Below are positions 23,501 through 31,045 of a DNA stretch of 64,000 nucleotides, piece after piece; the first letter of the stretch is position 1; each line of letters starts with the position of its first letter. The notes below the pieces were generated by a model. It was not told the DNA's origin. It was given only the letters and a program-made list of their open reading frames with translations, and did no database searches. The stretch comes from Terebella lapidaria (taxonomy: Eukaryota; Annelida; Polychaeta; Terebellida; Terebellidae), in contig OX424568.1 in the NCBI GenBank assembly GCA_949152475.1, positions 11,507,667 through 11,571,666 on the forward strand. Reading direction: 5' to 3'. The translations under genes were made by a program, and so were the position numbers.

Positions 23501-26500
23501 TGCCGTGAAGTTTGCCGGGCCGATGCTCTATCTTGAAGTCGTATTGCTACAACTTAGCGAGCCACCTGGCGAGCATGCCGTCCGCGTTGCTGTAGTTCTT
23601 GAGCCACCTCAAGGAGCTGTGGTCGGTCCGGAGGAGGAACTTCCTACCCCAAAGATAATGCCGATAATGTTGAACCATTTCTACCACTGCCAGCAGTTCT
23701 CAGTACGTGGTACAATAGTTCCGTTGGGTCCGGGATAGGGTTTTGCTGGCAAACCCGATGGGGATTTCTTTCCCGTTGACCCTCTGTGAGAGTGCGCCTC
23801 CCACAGCATAGCCGCTAGCGTCTGTGTCGAGGATGAAGTAATCACCCGGACTCTGGGTCGGATGCGCGAGCTTAGGCGCCTGGATGAGAGCGTCGCGGAG
23901 CCACCGAAAAGCGCGTCGCTGAGCCGGTCTCCAAGTGAAATGACATTCACCTCGGGTGAGTGCTACGAGAGGTTCGGTGATCTCAGCATAGTCCTTGATG
24001 AATCGCCTGTGGTAATTGGCGAAACCAAGGAAAGATCTGACATCGGAGATCTCGCACGGGGTCGGCCATTCTCTGATGGCTTTAACCTTGTTGGGGTCGA
24101 CACGAATTCCTTGGCCGCTCACTATAAACCCCAAGTACAGAATTTCCCTCTGGAACAGTTCGCACTTCTTGGGTTGAAGCTTCAGGCCTGCCGATCTAAT
24201 CCGATCCAGGACCGCCTCCAGGTTTGCGAGTGCCTGATCAAATGTTCTGCCGTAAGCGATGACGTCATCCAGGTAACACATACACCGTGTCCACAAGTAT
24301 CCACGGAGTATGGTTTCCATTAGCCGTTCAAATGTTGCCGGTGCATTGCTGAGGCCGAATGGCATAACCTTAAACTGGTATAGTCCTTTCCTTGTCGCAA
24401 AGGCAGTTTTCGGTCTGTCTGTAGGGTCGACTTCGACTTGCCAGTAGCCGGAAGCCAAGTCCAGGGCCGAAAAGTATGTAGCGCCCGCCAGGGCGTCATG
24501 AGTGTCCTGAATGTTGGGCAACGGATATGAATCCTTGCGAGTGACGTCATTCAGGAGCCGATAATCGACGCAAAATCTTACTTGGCCGTTTTTCTTCCGC
24601 ACGAGCACTACCTGTGCGCTCCAGGGCGAATCTGACGGCTCAATGCACCCCAAGCGAAGCATCTTGTCGACCTCCTCATCTATGATGCTCTGTTGCGCCT
24701 GAGGGACGCGTCGTTGACGTTGCCGAATCGGGGCCGAATTGCCGGTATCGATCTTGTGTTGGACGACTTGGGTCTGTCCCAACTGTCCATCCGGGTGCAT
24801 GAAGGTGTCCTGATATTGATGGATCAGGTTAGCGCAACACCGGTGTTGTTCTGGCGCTAGTCCGGCGCGATCCACCATCTCTTGTAGATGTGGCGGCAGG
24901 TCGCGGTAGTGACTGGCGTCGGCCGTGGACAGGTCGGGCTCCTCTCCGGGTCTTGGTAGAGCTCCGACGACACTCTCGATCGGACTGGCTATGGCGACAG
25001 GGTCGGATCGAGTGAGTGTAATACCGGTATCTGCCGTATTGACTACAGACACCTTTACACATTTCCGGTCCAAGGTCGTTAATGTTCTTCCCATGAGGAG
25101 GTCGGTATCCTCGGGAAAGGCCGTCAGTGGTTGAATCATCCGTGGATGCTGCCGAACTCGAACTCTGGAGGTCGGGATTAGCTCTACGATCGCCTCGCTA
25201 CGTGCGGGGACAGTGACGGCTCGGCGCACAGCCATTCTAACAACATTGGCTTCAATGTCCTTGTGCGCAAACAGGATTTCTTTGTGTACCTGTATTGTTC
25301 CTTCGCCGTAGTTCACCACAGCGTGAGCTTGCCGGAAAAAGTTCATGCCGAGTATCATGCCATCGTGGATGTCAGCTACACAAAATGTCACAATCATATG
25401 GTTGGTTCCGACCTGAATTGGAAGGTCGATCAGTCCATCGATTGGGCTTGACTGTCCGTTGACGTCACGGATCGTGGCCGAAGTGTGTCGTAACTGTCGT
25501 TGGTCGGCGGGAACGTGTCGTAGCTGATCCCGTCGGAGCAGGGAGATCTGTGCCCCGGAATCGAGTACGGCTTTCATTGTTTTGTCTCCGACACGTACCG
25601 ACAATTTCCAACATCCGTGTGCCGCTCGTGAGTTGTCTATGACGGCCGGAACTGCGGGGTCGTCTGGCGGTGGCTTGAAGAGTGTGTGCAGCGGCGGCGA
25701 TTTGGATTCCGGTCCGAATGGGAACGCGTAGAACCCTCCGTCATCGGAGATCCACTCCACCTCGGACATACTATCTGTTCCGGTGCCGTTGGCGGTCGGG
25801 GGCGACACCCCTTCAGGACGACGATTTTCCCGTGGAGGCCGTTGTGGAAGTGGCGCGGACACCCCTTCATGAGGGAGAGCCGGCTTTGAGGTCGAAGCCT
25901 GACACTTAGTGCACACCCCTTCAAGGAGCTGAGGTGTGGGCTGGGCCGGCTGTGGAGTCGTAACTGTTGGTACTGTTGGTTTGGTAATTACGACAACCGC
26001 AGGTGTGGAGCATGTAGCATTGTTCTGTTGCCCGGAAGGCCCTTGCTCCGCAGCACCTTCCTCTACTGGTTTAACGACTGAGCCGTTGGCACTGTCGGGG
26101 CCAATTTGGTTTGGTTGCCGGCTTGGTTTGGTACTGACAACACTTGATCTGTCCTTCGGTCAGTACCAACACCTTTAGGTCGAAAAGTTAGTGGCTTCAT
26201 GCCATTGTGCACTAAGACGTCTTTAAGCCGGAAACTCCGCATCCAGCGATGGCCGGGCTTCTTACAGAAGAAGCATACGGCTGGTCGTCCGGGCTGTGGA
26301 GGCCGATCACCTTTAGTCGGGGCCGTAGTTCGTAGGACGGAATAGATAGCTGTCTCTTCACAGAGTCCATTCTCGTCGCTGAGGACGCTCTGGAAAGCTT
26401 CCGCCACCCATTCGCGTGAACAGGCTGGCACAGAATGTTCTTCACATCCTTGAAGGCCGGTCGTGTCACTGTCGGCAGGGTCGTAATAAGCCGCAACTTG

Positions 26501-29500
26501 TTCAGGGGTCGGCGTTCCTCCCTGATTGATCTGTCCCATAGCACAAGACAGTTCTTGGTCGACACAATCATCATCCGTGTATCCGTTCACGGAGATGTCG
26601 GCACGTCGCGTGCCCTTAGGACGGTCTCTGTTTGTCCGTTGCTGACGACTCTCAGCTTTGAGGACGGCCGTAAGTGCCTCACTGTAACTATTGAAAGTGA
26701 GCACGCATAGTCTGTCGGCAATATGGTCGGGTTGGCCGTTGACGAACTGAGAGATCACTGTCCGTTGCCGGGACTCTGGCGTCACATCATCAAACACTTG
26801 CTCAGCCAGAGCTTGAAGCCGTTCCAAGTAATGTTCCGCATTCTCTTTCCGCTCTCTTTTTAGAAACGGAAAGTCGTCCCTTTCGGACTGCCGACGAGGT
26901 GCAGGTTCCCAGCCCTCCAAGAGCTGACAACGGAACTCCTCCCAAGGAGTCTCGACCGGAATGTTCAGAGCTAACGCTTCGGCGCGGCCGCGCAGCGTAC
27001 TCCGGAAGGTCGTTGTTTTATTCAGGTCGGAATATGTGAAGGCCGCAGTGAACTGTTCGAAACTCCGGATGTATTGGGTGAGATTGCCCTCCTTGAAGGT
27101 CGCACGCCATTGAGCCGTTTTAGCCGTAGCCAACGTTTGGGGCTCGGACGTGAGTCTCTGAGGCATGGGCGTATCAACACTCACCACAGTCGGCGTGGTC
27201 ATAGCCGGATCCGCTGAAGTCGCGATGGCCGGAACAGTTGAAGTCGTAGTGGTCGGAACTGGCGGAGTCGCACTCGCTGGGACAACCGGCGCGGTCGTCG
27301 AGGAGACGGCGAGCGAAGCGGCGGGTGGTGCCGGAGCGTAGCCAGAGTCACACGGTGCTTGCGTGGCTGGATCCGGTTGACCATACGGTGGCGTCACCCA
27401 CGGCACTCCGGTGGAGGGTGGAAAGATGGCCGGTGGTGGACATCGGTATACCGATCCGTTCGGGGCCACACCATGGTACGCTATTCCACTTTGCGCACCA
27501 TGATAGCCGATATCTGTCGGAATACCACCATATCCAGTTGGTGGATTCACGTAGCCGACATGGGGGTGATAATATCCGACTGGCGATACACCGTATCCAG
27601 TGGTGTAGCCGATTGGCTGAGAGATCGGAGGTCCGATCATGGGCACAACACTTTCTGCCGGAGCAGACACAACTGGGTCTTGCGGCGGGGCGAAGCGCGG
27701 CTGTTCTCCGTCGGTCGGCGATGGTCGGGAAGCGGTCGGCGGCGCTCGGCGGTACCAGTTCTGTAACATTGTCAGTGTCACAAACCCACTGCCGTATCCG
27801 AGAGTCACTTGGCGGGTGCGTAACCATGGACGTTTCTATGGTTACAGGCCGAACATTCACCGTAGGGGTTTCTGGGTCGACACCATCATACACATTTGCT
27901 CTTTGACGTGAGCGTGTATAGTCTCTGCCGATAAAGTCACTTTTCCAGGCTGCTCTAGCCGGCGTGGCCGAATACGCCCTTGCATGCGCACTTATAATGT
28001 CACTAACCGTGTGCAGGGGCGCTAGCGGGTCTTCACCGAGGTACTCCTCAATCAGGTCGACAGGCGGCGAAGCCGATCTCAGGGTCGAATGGTCGCCAAC
28101 GGAGTCGAAAAGGCCGGTCGGTTGTTGCTCCTGTGACAACGGTACTGTGTCGCTCATGGCAACTGAGCGAGGGCCGGAAGGTCGGAAGGTCGGGTTCGGG
28201 TTGAACGTGACCTCTTCATCTGTCTGGTCGGGCGGCTTACCTCGAGCCGATGCCATCACTGCCGGTAATTCTGGGTTAGTAATCCGAGACTAGCTCAGAT
28301 CCTGGTCGAACGGCGCCAATGTGATAAATATCGTTCGATGGCCGATATTAGGCCGAATGTCTGTGATGGTTGTGTAAAACACAAGGCCGGCAGCTACAGT
28401 TCAATAATTTATTCAGGCGACAATGTCCAATGATTCAGACAGTCACATCTAAGGCCGCAAACACACCTACGTCCGGTGATTCCCTGTCGATAAGATATCC
28501 TGGATACTTTAGTCCTTCTCTGTTACAGTTCACATATATTTAATCCACAATTCACTGATATAGTCCAATACGAGCACGGCCAAACTTCTCACAATATTTC
28601 AACATGTCTATGCTCGCTGCGGCCATTTACTCAACTCCTAGAAAAACTGCGGGGCCGGCAACATGTGGTGTAGACTTTCCCGCCAAATGCATGCGGTGTT
28701 GTGATTGGATAGATGTGTGGTGGTGTGAGCTGATGTCACCGAGAAAGTGGGTTTCCCCGGCGCGTGTCAAGACTTGTTATGCCTGTATCTGTGCACGTGA
28801 TGTGAGCGGTGGGTGTGTCATGTTCTATGTTTAGAAGTAGGTGCTTGTAAAGGTCAAGGCCGAAACTAACTGGGTCGCATGTACTGTATACTGGGCCGAA
28901 AGTGCGCGTGAACTGACCTGTGTTTGTCGATATGGTTCTGGGGTTATTTATGCTTGTGATCGTATAGTCTGTACCTGTCCTGTATGTAAGTCATGTAGAA
29001 TGAATGTTTGTTGTGGGAATATGTATGCGCGGGAGGGACGGGGGTTACAGTCGCTAAAATTACTACATATACTATATATTATTCCCATTTAGTATGTGCA
29101 GAAGGCATGTATGGCCCCTCTTGTGCATCGGCTTGCTCGGGACTCTGCTTCGATGGGGTTTGCGACTTTCAGTCTGGAAACTGCCCCTGGGGGTGTGGGG
29201 ATGGTTACCATGGTACCCAGTGTGACTTGGCATGTTCGCAAAACTGTGCCACCAATACATGCTCTCAGCGGGACGCTGAATGTGATGGTGGGTGTAAAGA
29301 CGGGTGGTACACTCCACTGTGTACAGAGCAGTGTTCCCGAAACTGCAATGAAACATCCTGTCACATTGGGGATGGATCCTGTGTTTTTGGCTGCAATGTT
29401 GGATGGTACTCTCCGAACTGCACATATGAATGTTCGACAAACTGTGCAGTTGGGACATGCGATATGAACACAGGGCGTTGCAACGGTGGATGTGAAGATG

Positions 29501-29991
29501 GTTGGTACTCACCTAACTGTACATTGCCGTGTTCAGAACACTGTGTAGATAGGACATGTGATGTACAGAATGGCACCTGTAATGGTGGTTGTCAGCCTGG
29601 CTGGTACACTCTGCAATGTACAGAACCTTGTCTGGAGGAATGTGAACATGGATGTGATATATACACAGGCGAATGTATACGTGAAAATATTGGTAGGTGA
29701 ATAAGTATTGTGAATCCTTCCACATCTAAATATTCAAAACGAATATGCTCAATATGACGATTAACCTGTTTGTGCCATATATTTGAAAATAGTGAGAATA
29801 TTCCATTGTAGACTTGGCCTGTCTAAGTGCACATTGGCTAAGTTAGCTCCAGCAACTACCTGTTCTATGTCTATGCAAGTATTCACATGCTTCTTTATGC
29901 AGCAAGCGACAACCTTCCTGTGTGGGTTTGGCCAGTCCAGGTGCTTTCTATGGTGCTCGGAGCAGTTCTCGGTGGTCTGATCACACATTAA
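5550..29991 (+). CDS. Gene B: WSC-like/EGF-repeat receptor, tail lost, intron filled by nested LTR elements
   Basis: Five exons: 5,550-5,607 (signal peptide; ATG with A at -3 and G at +4), 6,354-6,487 and 6,577-6,721 (WSC-like domain with nine Cys, CYC and SVYAG), 29,093-29,692 (five 33-residue EGF-like units) and 29,903-29,991. All join in frame to give 341 residues. Exons 3 and 4 are separated by element II. The intron ends match gene C's intact intron on both sides, and the four bases TATA are duplicated, so this is one gene and not two. The last exon keeps the helix core (VWVWPVQVLSMVLGAVLG) but reaches TAA right after ITH. In A and C the tail continues. The downstream homologous DNA also has a 1-bp shift and more stops. 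The product would be a receptor without ITAM, either a decoy or an early pseudogene. Confidence 0.75.
5750..6118 (-). mobile_element. tRNA-derived SINE in intron 1 of gene B
   Basis: Read on the minus strand the head holds a box A-like TTGGCGCAGGCAGTTAAGG and a box B-like GGTTCGAGCC at tRNA-like spacing. The body follows, then a tail with AGCGC...GCGCT words and a short repeat of TTGACATAC. The head diverges from a working tRNA, and the 370-bp length and tail fit a SINE. Confidence 0.65.
6802..7004 (-). repeat. Element II 3' LTR, distal part
   Basis: Identical to 28,320-28,522. It is cut at TCTG, where element I begins. The LTR resumes at 16,381 with TCTG repeated. Confidence 0.92.
7005..7740 (-). 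repeat. Element I 3' LTR
   Basis: 736 bp, matching 15,645-16,380 at an exact offset of 8,640 with one mismatch (near 7,406). The ends are TG and CA. Confidence 0.95.
7741..8265 (-). other. Element I, DNA between third ORF and 3' LTR
   Basis: Non-coding internal sequence of element I. It begins beside the LTR with the purine tract (minus strand AAAAAGGGGGTAA), the expected start of plus-strand DNA synthesis. Nothing else is recognised. Confidence 0.6.
8266..9175 (-). CDS. Element I third-ORF region (acidic protein)
   Basis: Open sequence in the place where some LTR elements carry env. It starts near MSESSDGWEG, is rich in Ser, Glu and Asp, and contains EMLASLG followed by a DGRSRPDT-like block. 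The same start and block occur in element III (MSEQSDG, EMLASLG, DDRSRPNT), so the ORF is a family trait. No signal peptide, hydrophobic helix or known envelope motif was seen. Function is unknown. Coding here is broken or incomplete relative to element III. Confidence 0.55.
9176..11062 (-). other. Element I pol-ORF3 spacer
   Basis: This 1.9-kb non-coding stretch is conserved in family relatives at 34,190-36,240 (same orientation) and 41,960-43,250 (opposite strand). It is dense in CGGAC, CCGGA and GCGGA words and in short inverted repeats such as CCCCCTTCTTAGAAGGAGG. It may hold signals for making the third-ORF transcript. That is inference. Confidence 0.6.
11063..12637 (-). CDS. Element I integrase
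   Basis: 524 residues. An H2C2 zinc-binding region (HLGIRRTIHRLQQRFHWPG, then CAACPRCQ) precedes the DDE core (FDRIALDILD, HSDQGTQFES, PQSDGQVERFNRS). Near residues 400-450 there is a GPY/F-like module (FAKPWIGPLTVLKQVTDVDY) and after it a proline-rich, basic C-terminus. It would insert element DNA into the genome. Upstream reverse transcriptase and RNase H sequences were not recognised. Fossil element gene. Confidence 0.9.
   Translation of the reverse strand: MGGYSPAQIAATQRADRALAPVITALEAGQKPSKDERKTYREETLSLVSQWERLSLRDGLLYRRYEPPTPLPPIWQLVLPAELRKEVLHQLHDLRVTGHLGIRRTIHRLQQRFHWPGSSLDVQRWCAACPRCQARKGVPTPGRHPLTTVRAGAPFDRIALDILDTHRVTPRGFRYILVISDYFTKYTDAYPLRRQTADEVARLLVNRWVVYHGVPKQVHSDQGTQFESNLFRNLAQMLGSTKVRTTPYRPQSDGQVERFNRSVLNMLAAFVNDRANDWDDHLPYVLMAYRSSVHSSTGVTPHAMLYGRELNLPVDIMYPTAAETGAVPQCGPEYVEWIRRALANAHDFARARLDKSAIRQKRGYDAHAKGRPAFAEGDKVRYYYPPLKQGNKFAKPWIGPLTVLKQVTDVDYRIRRDSDPDRVLVVHIDNLKKYKGPLVMDPLVQDAEPDDAPVWDPSGQHPRTPDERVRRMVGLPDLSDPSDDGLGGYQPDDGDPQVPPLPPVPADDGRPRRKPRAPARYGWE
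12660..15533 (-). CDS. Element I gag
   Basis: 957 residues. The first third is a low-complexity Pro/Ser/Arg-rich head. A retrotransposon-gag capsid core follows around residues 400-560 (WRKRFNRDN, LRLLFTPTT, RRAFPDMDFRRF), then a linker and a CCHC zinc knuckle (CYFCGKQGHFWLKC). Capsid C-terminal part, linker and knuckle occur twice because of a 660-bp tandem repeat. Gag would form the particle that packages element RNA. Confidence 0.85.
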   Translation of the reverse strand: MTKERDKAKDKANEPKGRDKGGNVADHTRSRDSHRETSPDDSGGRKERAETSVDKTPSAETTPASLAPSPDVESRPEGQQQRLLSGPGPDPVGAVGGAGNGATPRPPESGRRSWQATLFQGTSPDVRDRVVAGPSTSGQADQQYWMPHPAGRAPARAPGRESRQSASGGMDQLTHTLSELAPLGRYDRARSPHQGRSDRRNRSPSPLSQGNSGPLTERERWLISEALVLFKRNQPPSSVDPSAISSPGMSGPVAPPQVLPSPQAPVAPAMGPAPAPRLGGTTLANASTVPTVGAQAAWPTYPGTYSVSDGHWQQAASAPSFAAPSGAYPVGSMGAPPAPSQSGFLAGVTPAANVSFPAPPSATSMFAPADSAAGAGSARNLPLYTDDPGAGTARRARSKRDDGPDHSSWRKRFNRDNADLEDYLLQVWRTAVYEGWSQHEAGHVLAGSLEGKALRVMPCLPVGTVTFGEVACQLRLLFTPTTNRQQSEREFKARIRQPTESVTDYAFNLRILGRRAFPDMDFRRFETMLIDQFIDGQPYHLAYGLATHEKRTMEEAIDSALALEVAVRPRQLPPAPAPASAVPAQAATPPPVKASQVTPWQDPVVREPAREPTPQRVSAPAPSTGAPAHAAPVAAPCSPSDEYDMEEYDLGAAQMIAHCAGIEAPGPAECCAFTSGPAQNRPCYFCGKQGHFWLKCPELLERLRSRGYQGNLPGPQRRNSFRSGLAFNLRILGRRAFPDMDFRRFETMLIDQFIDGQPYHLAYGLATHEKRTMEEAIDSALALEVAVRPRQLPPAPAPASAVPAQAATPPPVKASQVTPWQDPVVREPAREPTPQRVSAPAPSTGAPAHAAPVAAPCSPSDEYDMEEYDLGAAQMIAHCAGIEALGPAECCAFTSGPAQNRPCYFCGKQGHFWLKCPKLLERLRSRGYQGNLPGPQRRNSFRSGPPGQQNRNPRQGN
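12701..14018 (-). repeat. 660-bp direct tandem repeat within element I gag
   Basis: Rows at 12,701-13,360 recur at 13,361-14,018 with an exact 660-bp period and only a few mismatches. The unit keeps frame and carries one zinc knuckle, so the predicted Gag has two. The small difference between copies means the duplication is nearly as young as the insertion or happened just before it. Confidence 0.92.
15626..15643 (-). other. Element I primer-binding site, tRNA-His type
   Basis: One base from the 5' LTR, the plus strand reads ATCCTGGTCACGGCACCA. The last eleven bases, TCACGGCACCA plus the preceding G, match the 3' end of animal tRNA-His as I remember it. Element IV has the same site. Confidence 0.65.
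15645..16380 (-). repeat. Element I 5' LTR
   Basis: 736 bp, one mismatch from 7,005-7,740. A TATATATAATACACC segment (near 16,174-16,190 on the plus strand) could be part of the promoter. Confidence 0.95.
16381..16929 (-). repeat. Element II 3' LTR, proximal part
   Basis: Continues the LTR interrupted at 7,004, with TCTG duplicated. It differs from 28,519-29,067 at two sites. Confidence 0.92.
16930..17478 (-). other. Element II DNA between third ORF and 3' LTR
   Basis: Non-coding. The minus strand shows GAAGGGGTG, a likely purine tract, beside the LTR. A short CA run lies at 17,042-17,058. Several GGCCGA words occur (for example near 17,366, 17,382 and 17,424). Confidence 0.6.
17479..20178 (-). 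CDS. Element II third ORF: zinc-finger-like and coiled-coil protein of unknown function
   Basis: An uninterrupted 899-residue frame downstream of pol, the usual env position. The N-terminal third is Ser/Ala/Glu-rich. A middle region, roughly residues 270-350, has YLCPFC, then HVLAYHF, then YFVCPAKDHFF and DMVRHLSEATRTH, a Cys/His spacing like tandem C2H2 fingers. A proline-rich stretch follows. Near residues 810-850 a strong heptad region (EEETDHLRQRLRRLEDENEE) predicts a coiled coil, and the end is Pro-rich and basic. I see no signal peptide, membrane helix or fusion peptide, so it is unlikely to be an envelope. It could bind nucleic acid or act as an accessory protein. Fossil element gene that looks whole. 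Confidence 0.7.
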   Translation of the reverse strand: MFAASAMADKPSDGKDSDGSADSRPRSIKFDGTKLTVEVVERGDEQDNPIVLTDAEMSAIGPEPSSEQIRSASGSNKQPRYEIMAKLTQRGIRHTPSPTSEDDPERFRQLEEGGEIVCRALEAQRAAEAASSAKSAPAQQVITPIEPASASSASSTPVVRPRAVTSPAQSSASSWSASSSSGRGSHPSARSSRRISSGPVTRASAYRRQIEELMSLVPAPITPYGAQPICWRDIPFRHRNRHDGYAHEHNFGAPSRLTEGNLVTLSPLQGDDGRYLCPFCIGEEDDEESRAWPTVPRRGPFRSASDLDGHVLAYHFPLLRYFVCPAKDHFFTLTSEDMVRHLSEATRTHIGTLPLFDKGRLHASDPMLQRFALRCRVDIQPNPNYRPPRVPANIAIFQRDIDRVLTYGIWHMAPELFEQYPPNLAPEIWQVLRRIEYIRPTTRADEDRLARMTNDIQAMNRWVIVRRPSTIFFTRPIAYQTDAIKSTGPVVPKLSAPSTPVTTQAQTRPSDIIPRKIVVEWPTATNVTDYRVREGLVPPPEEFPPLSAQPSMVQETNREELTAQPRDSPPPLQLAAEEVPQFSALLPSDDHEDSPPPSGQMVLQTDEPPYLDGSMEVTRTVTTKDSATDRPRLQYDRPELLEPLHRDLDERLPFHGSGEFSADLQFVRQHGARLATRMPPGLQALPGQNPDLANPLRSQEANQLPNIPRVHEEHWASHLAQAAHSADPLILPARKSEHLPTLYLARADDMANQHFREIRRYYLEAMDQHIRQAEFNGPVGFGMGALHERHLPTFPDRLEEETDHLRQRLRRLEDENEELRQETERLRARVAQLEQSAPTSTPTVSAATQSDSGPTIPGDLLATIVSILPRLPPDEQQQLMRQASPAPPPPPAGKRGQKE
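20179..21539 (-). other. Element II pol-ORF3 spacer
   Basis: 1.36 kb without a supportable ORF. It becomes AT-rich toward pol (21,360-21,460). GGGGTCGAAA and GGGGCCG words are scattered through it. A separate promoter or splice acceptor for the third ORF may lie here, but none can be assigned by eye. Confidence 0.5.
21540..25916 (-). CDS. Element II pol region: protease, reverse transcriptase, RNase H, integrase
   Basis: Domains in order: an aspartic protease with LDSGAQISLL; a reverse transcriptase with FCVDYRLLNDVTRKDSYPLP, FSALDLASGYWQVEV, FGLSNAPATFERLME and the YLDD catalytic box; an RNase H start (FILDTDASGYAVGGALSQ); an H2C2 region (HLGIQRTIERVRRRFYWPG); and an integrase core (HSDQGTEFES, PQSDGQVERFNRT) with a basic C-terminus (RPRRNVRRPARYR). 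The enzymes would copy and insert the element. The region is not one continuous frame and is best called nearly whole with about one break. Family: Ty3/gypsy. Confidence 0.88.
26063..28259 (-). CDS. Element II gag region
   Basis: The Pro/Tyr-rich N-terminal part contains repeats of the GYG/GYxxP kind. A retrotransposon-gag capsid follows (QWRATFKEGNLTQYIRSFEQ, FRSTLRGRAEALAL, RERKENAEHYLERLQALAE) and then a weak zinc knuckle (CFFCKKPGHRW). It spans two overlapping reading frames, so there is either one break or family-style frame switching. It lies between the primer-binding side and pol, as expected. Confidence 0.75.
28300..28318 (-). other. Element II primer-binding site
   Basis: One base inside the 5' LTR the plus strand reads TCCTGGTCGAACGGCGCCA, a tRNA 3'-end-like string ending CCA. 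It differs from element I's site, and I could not assign the tRNA. Confidence 0.45.
28320..29067 (-). repeat. Element II 5' LTR
   Basis: 748 bp, intact, starting TGTGATAAATATCG and ending TTACTACA on the plus strand. The TATA target duplication and gene B's exon 4 acceptor follow. Confidence 0.93.
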
Positions 29992-30362
29992 AATACCGAG
30001 GTGGGAGCTGGGCAAAACCTCGAGTACGTCCTGAACTGTACATAACTGGTCGAGGCTGAATGACACAGACCGTAGCAGATTGATCGGTTTAGTCCGTTAT
30101 GACTTATTTCGTCTGTGATGGTAGAAATATGATGTTATTAACCATGGTGTATGATTTGGTGTGGATTCTTCAAGATATAGAAATTCACTTAACATATTAA
30201 AATGGTGTTACTATTTCAACGGAATAAGGCTGACTGGGTTCCGATTTAGTGTGCAGCTGAACATGCCCAGAAGGTGGCGCTGCAGTAAAACCTGCTACAG
30301 TCCGACTCCGTGTCATTCAACCTCGATGTACAGAATTGTGACGCCATAAGCTATGAGATAAA
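29992..30362. other. Decayed tail DNA and 3' flank of gene B
   Basis: The first about 60 bp still align with the tail exons of genes A and C (ACCGAGGTGG, then AGTACGTCC) but with shifted frame and stops. After that, no gene is recognisable. Confidence 0.55.
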
Positions 30363-30760
30363 ATGCCAAAAGTGGATGTCCAAGATTACCACCTGTACGA
30401 AGCCCGCCACATCCAATGCCGAGCAACACTCACAGGCCAAGAAATTCAGCGCGGCCTTCCCTGCATAGAAGGTATATCTGAAAGGCTTGCTACCATCTTC
30501 AAACAACTCGGGTTACCCACATATCATAAACCGACGAACACCATCCGGTCTCTACTGATACACCAAAAAGACAAGACACCTAACGAAGAGTATCGCAGAG
30601 TGGTGAAAGGCATCACCTGTCCTGAGTGCCAGGAACGCTATGTCGGTGAGACGGGACGCATCATCTCCATAGGACGAAGGACCACCTGTCCAACCGAGCC
30701 CGCTTCACCGCCATAACACCGACAAGACCAACTGACATGATAAATTTGAATGTGATCAAT
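30363..30760 (+). mobile_element. Penelope-like element fragment (RT end plus GIY-YIG start)
   Basis: An open stretch of 117 codons contains LPCIEGISERLATIFKQLGL, YHKPTNTIRSLLIHQKDK and CPECQERYVGETGR. The end-of-RT block followed by CxxC and a YVGETGR motif is typical of Penelope-like retroelements joined to a GIY-YIG endonuclease. Both ends are missing. It is an old fragment. Confidence 0.7.
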
Positions 30761-31008
30761 GTTTCTCACTCATGGTTAAAACGATGTATATGGTGCATTT
30801 ATGTGACTGCAGACCACTACACATAATGGCCTTTGTGTATGGAATTATGTTTTAATACACAGAGGTCTCTCTGTAATTGCTCATTGTATAAACAATATAC
30901 AAACGATTAGTTCCTATATCGACATGTGTTCCTCATGACACGCGAAAAGAATGTTTTTTATTAGGTTACCGGACCTATGGTCCGATAACCTATTGCCATG
31001 GCGTTGCG

Positions 31009-31045
31009 TCCGTCGTCCGTCCGTCCGTCCGTCCGTCCGTCCGTA
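31009..31045 (+). repeat. CCGT microsatellite
   Basis: About eight CCGT units in a row, imperfect at the left end. Confidence 0.85.

Larger units (their letters stand above)
6802..29067 (-). mobile_element. Element II: young Ty3/gypsy-class LTR element (host of element I)
   Basis: This fossil LTR element is about 12.9 kb without its passenger. Terminal repeats of 748 bp start TG and end CA. They differ at only two positions by eye, so the insertion is recent. The flanking four bases TATA are duplicated. In minus orientation it has a primer-binding site, gag, pol (protease, reverse transcriptase, RNase H, integrase), a 1.4-kb spacer, a large third ORF, a purine-rich tract and the 3' LTR, which is split by element I. 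It is nearly whole, with perhaps two or three interruptions of coding frame. The integrase end and RT core place it in Ty3/gypsy (Metaviridae). No chromodomain was recognised. Confidence 0.9.

Noticed and set aside
29093-29991. An independent intronless EGF gene starting at 29,096
   Set aside because: It has an acceptor, the right phase, and matches exon 4 of genes A and C. It has no signal peptide of its own, so it is the 3' half of gene B.
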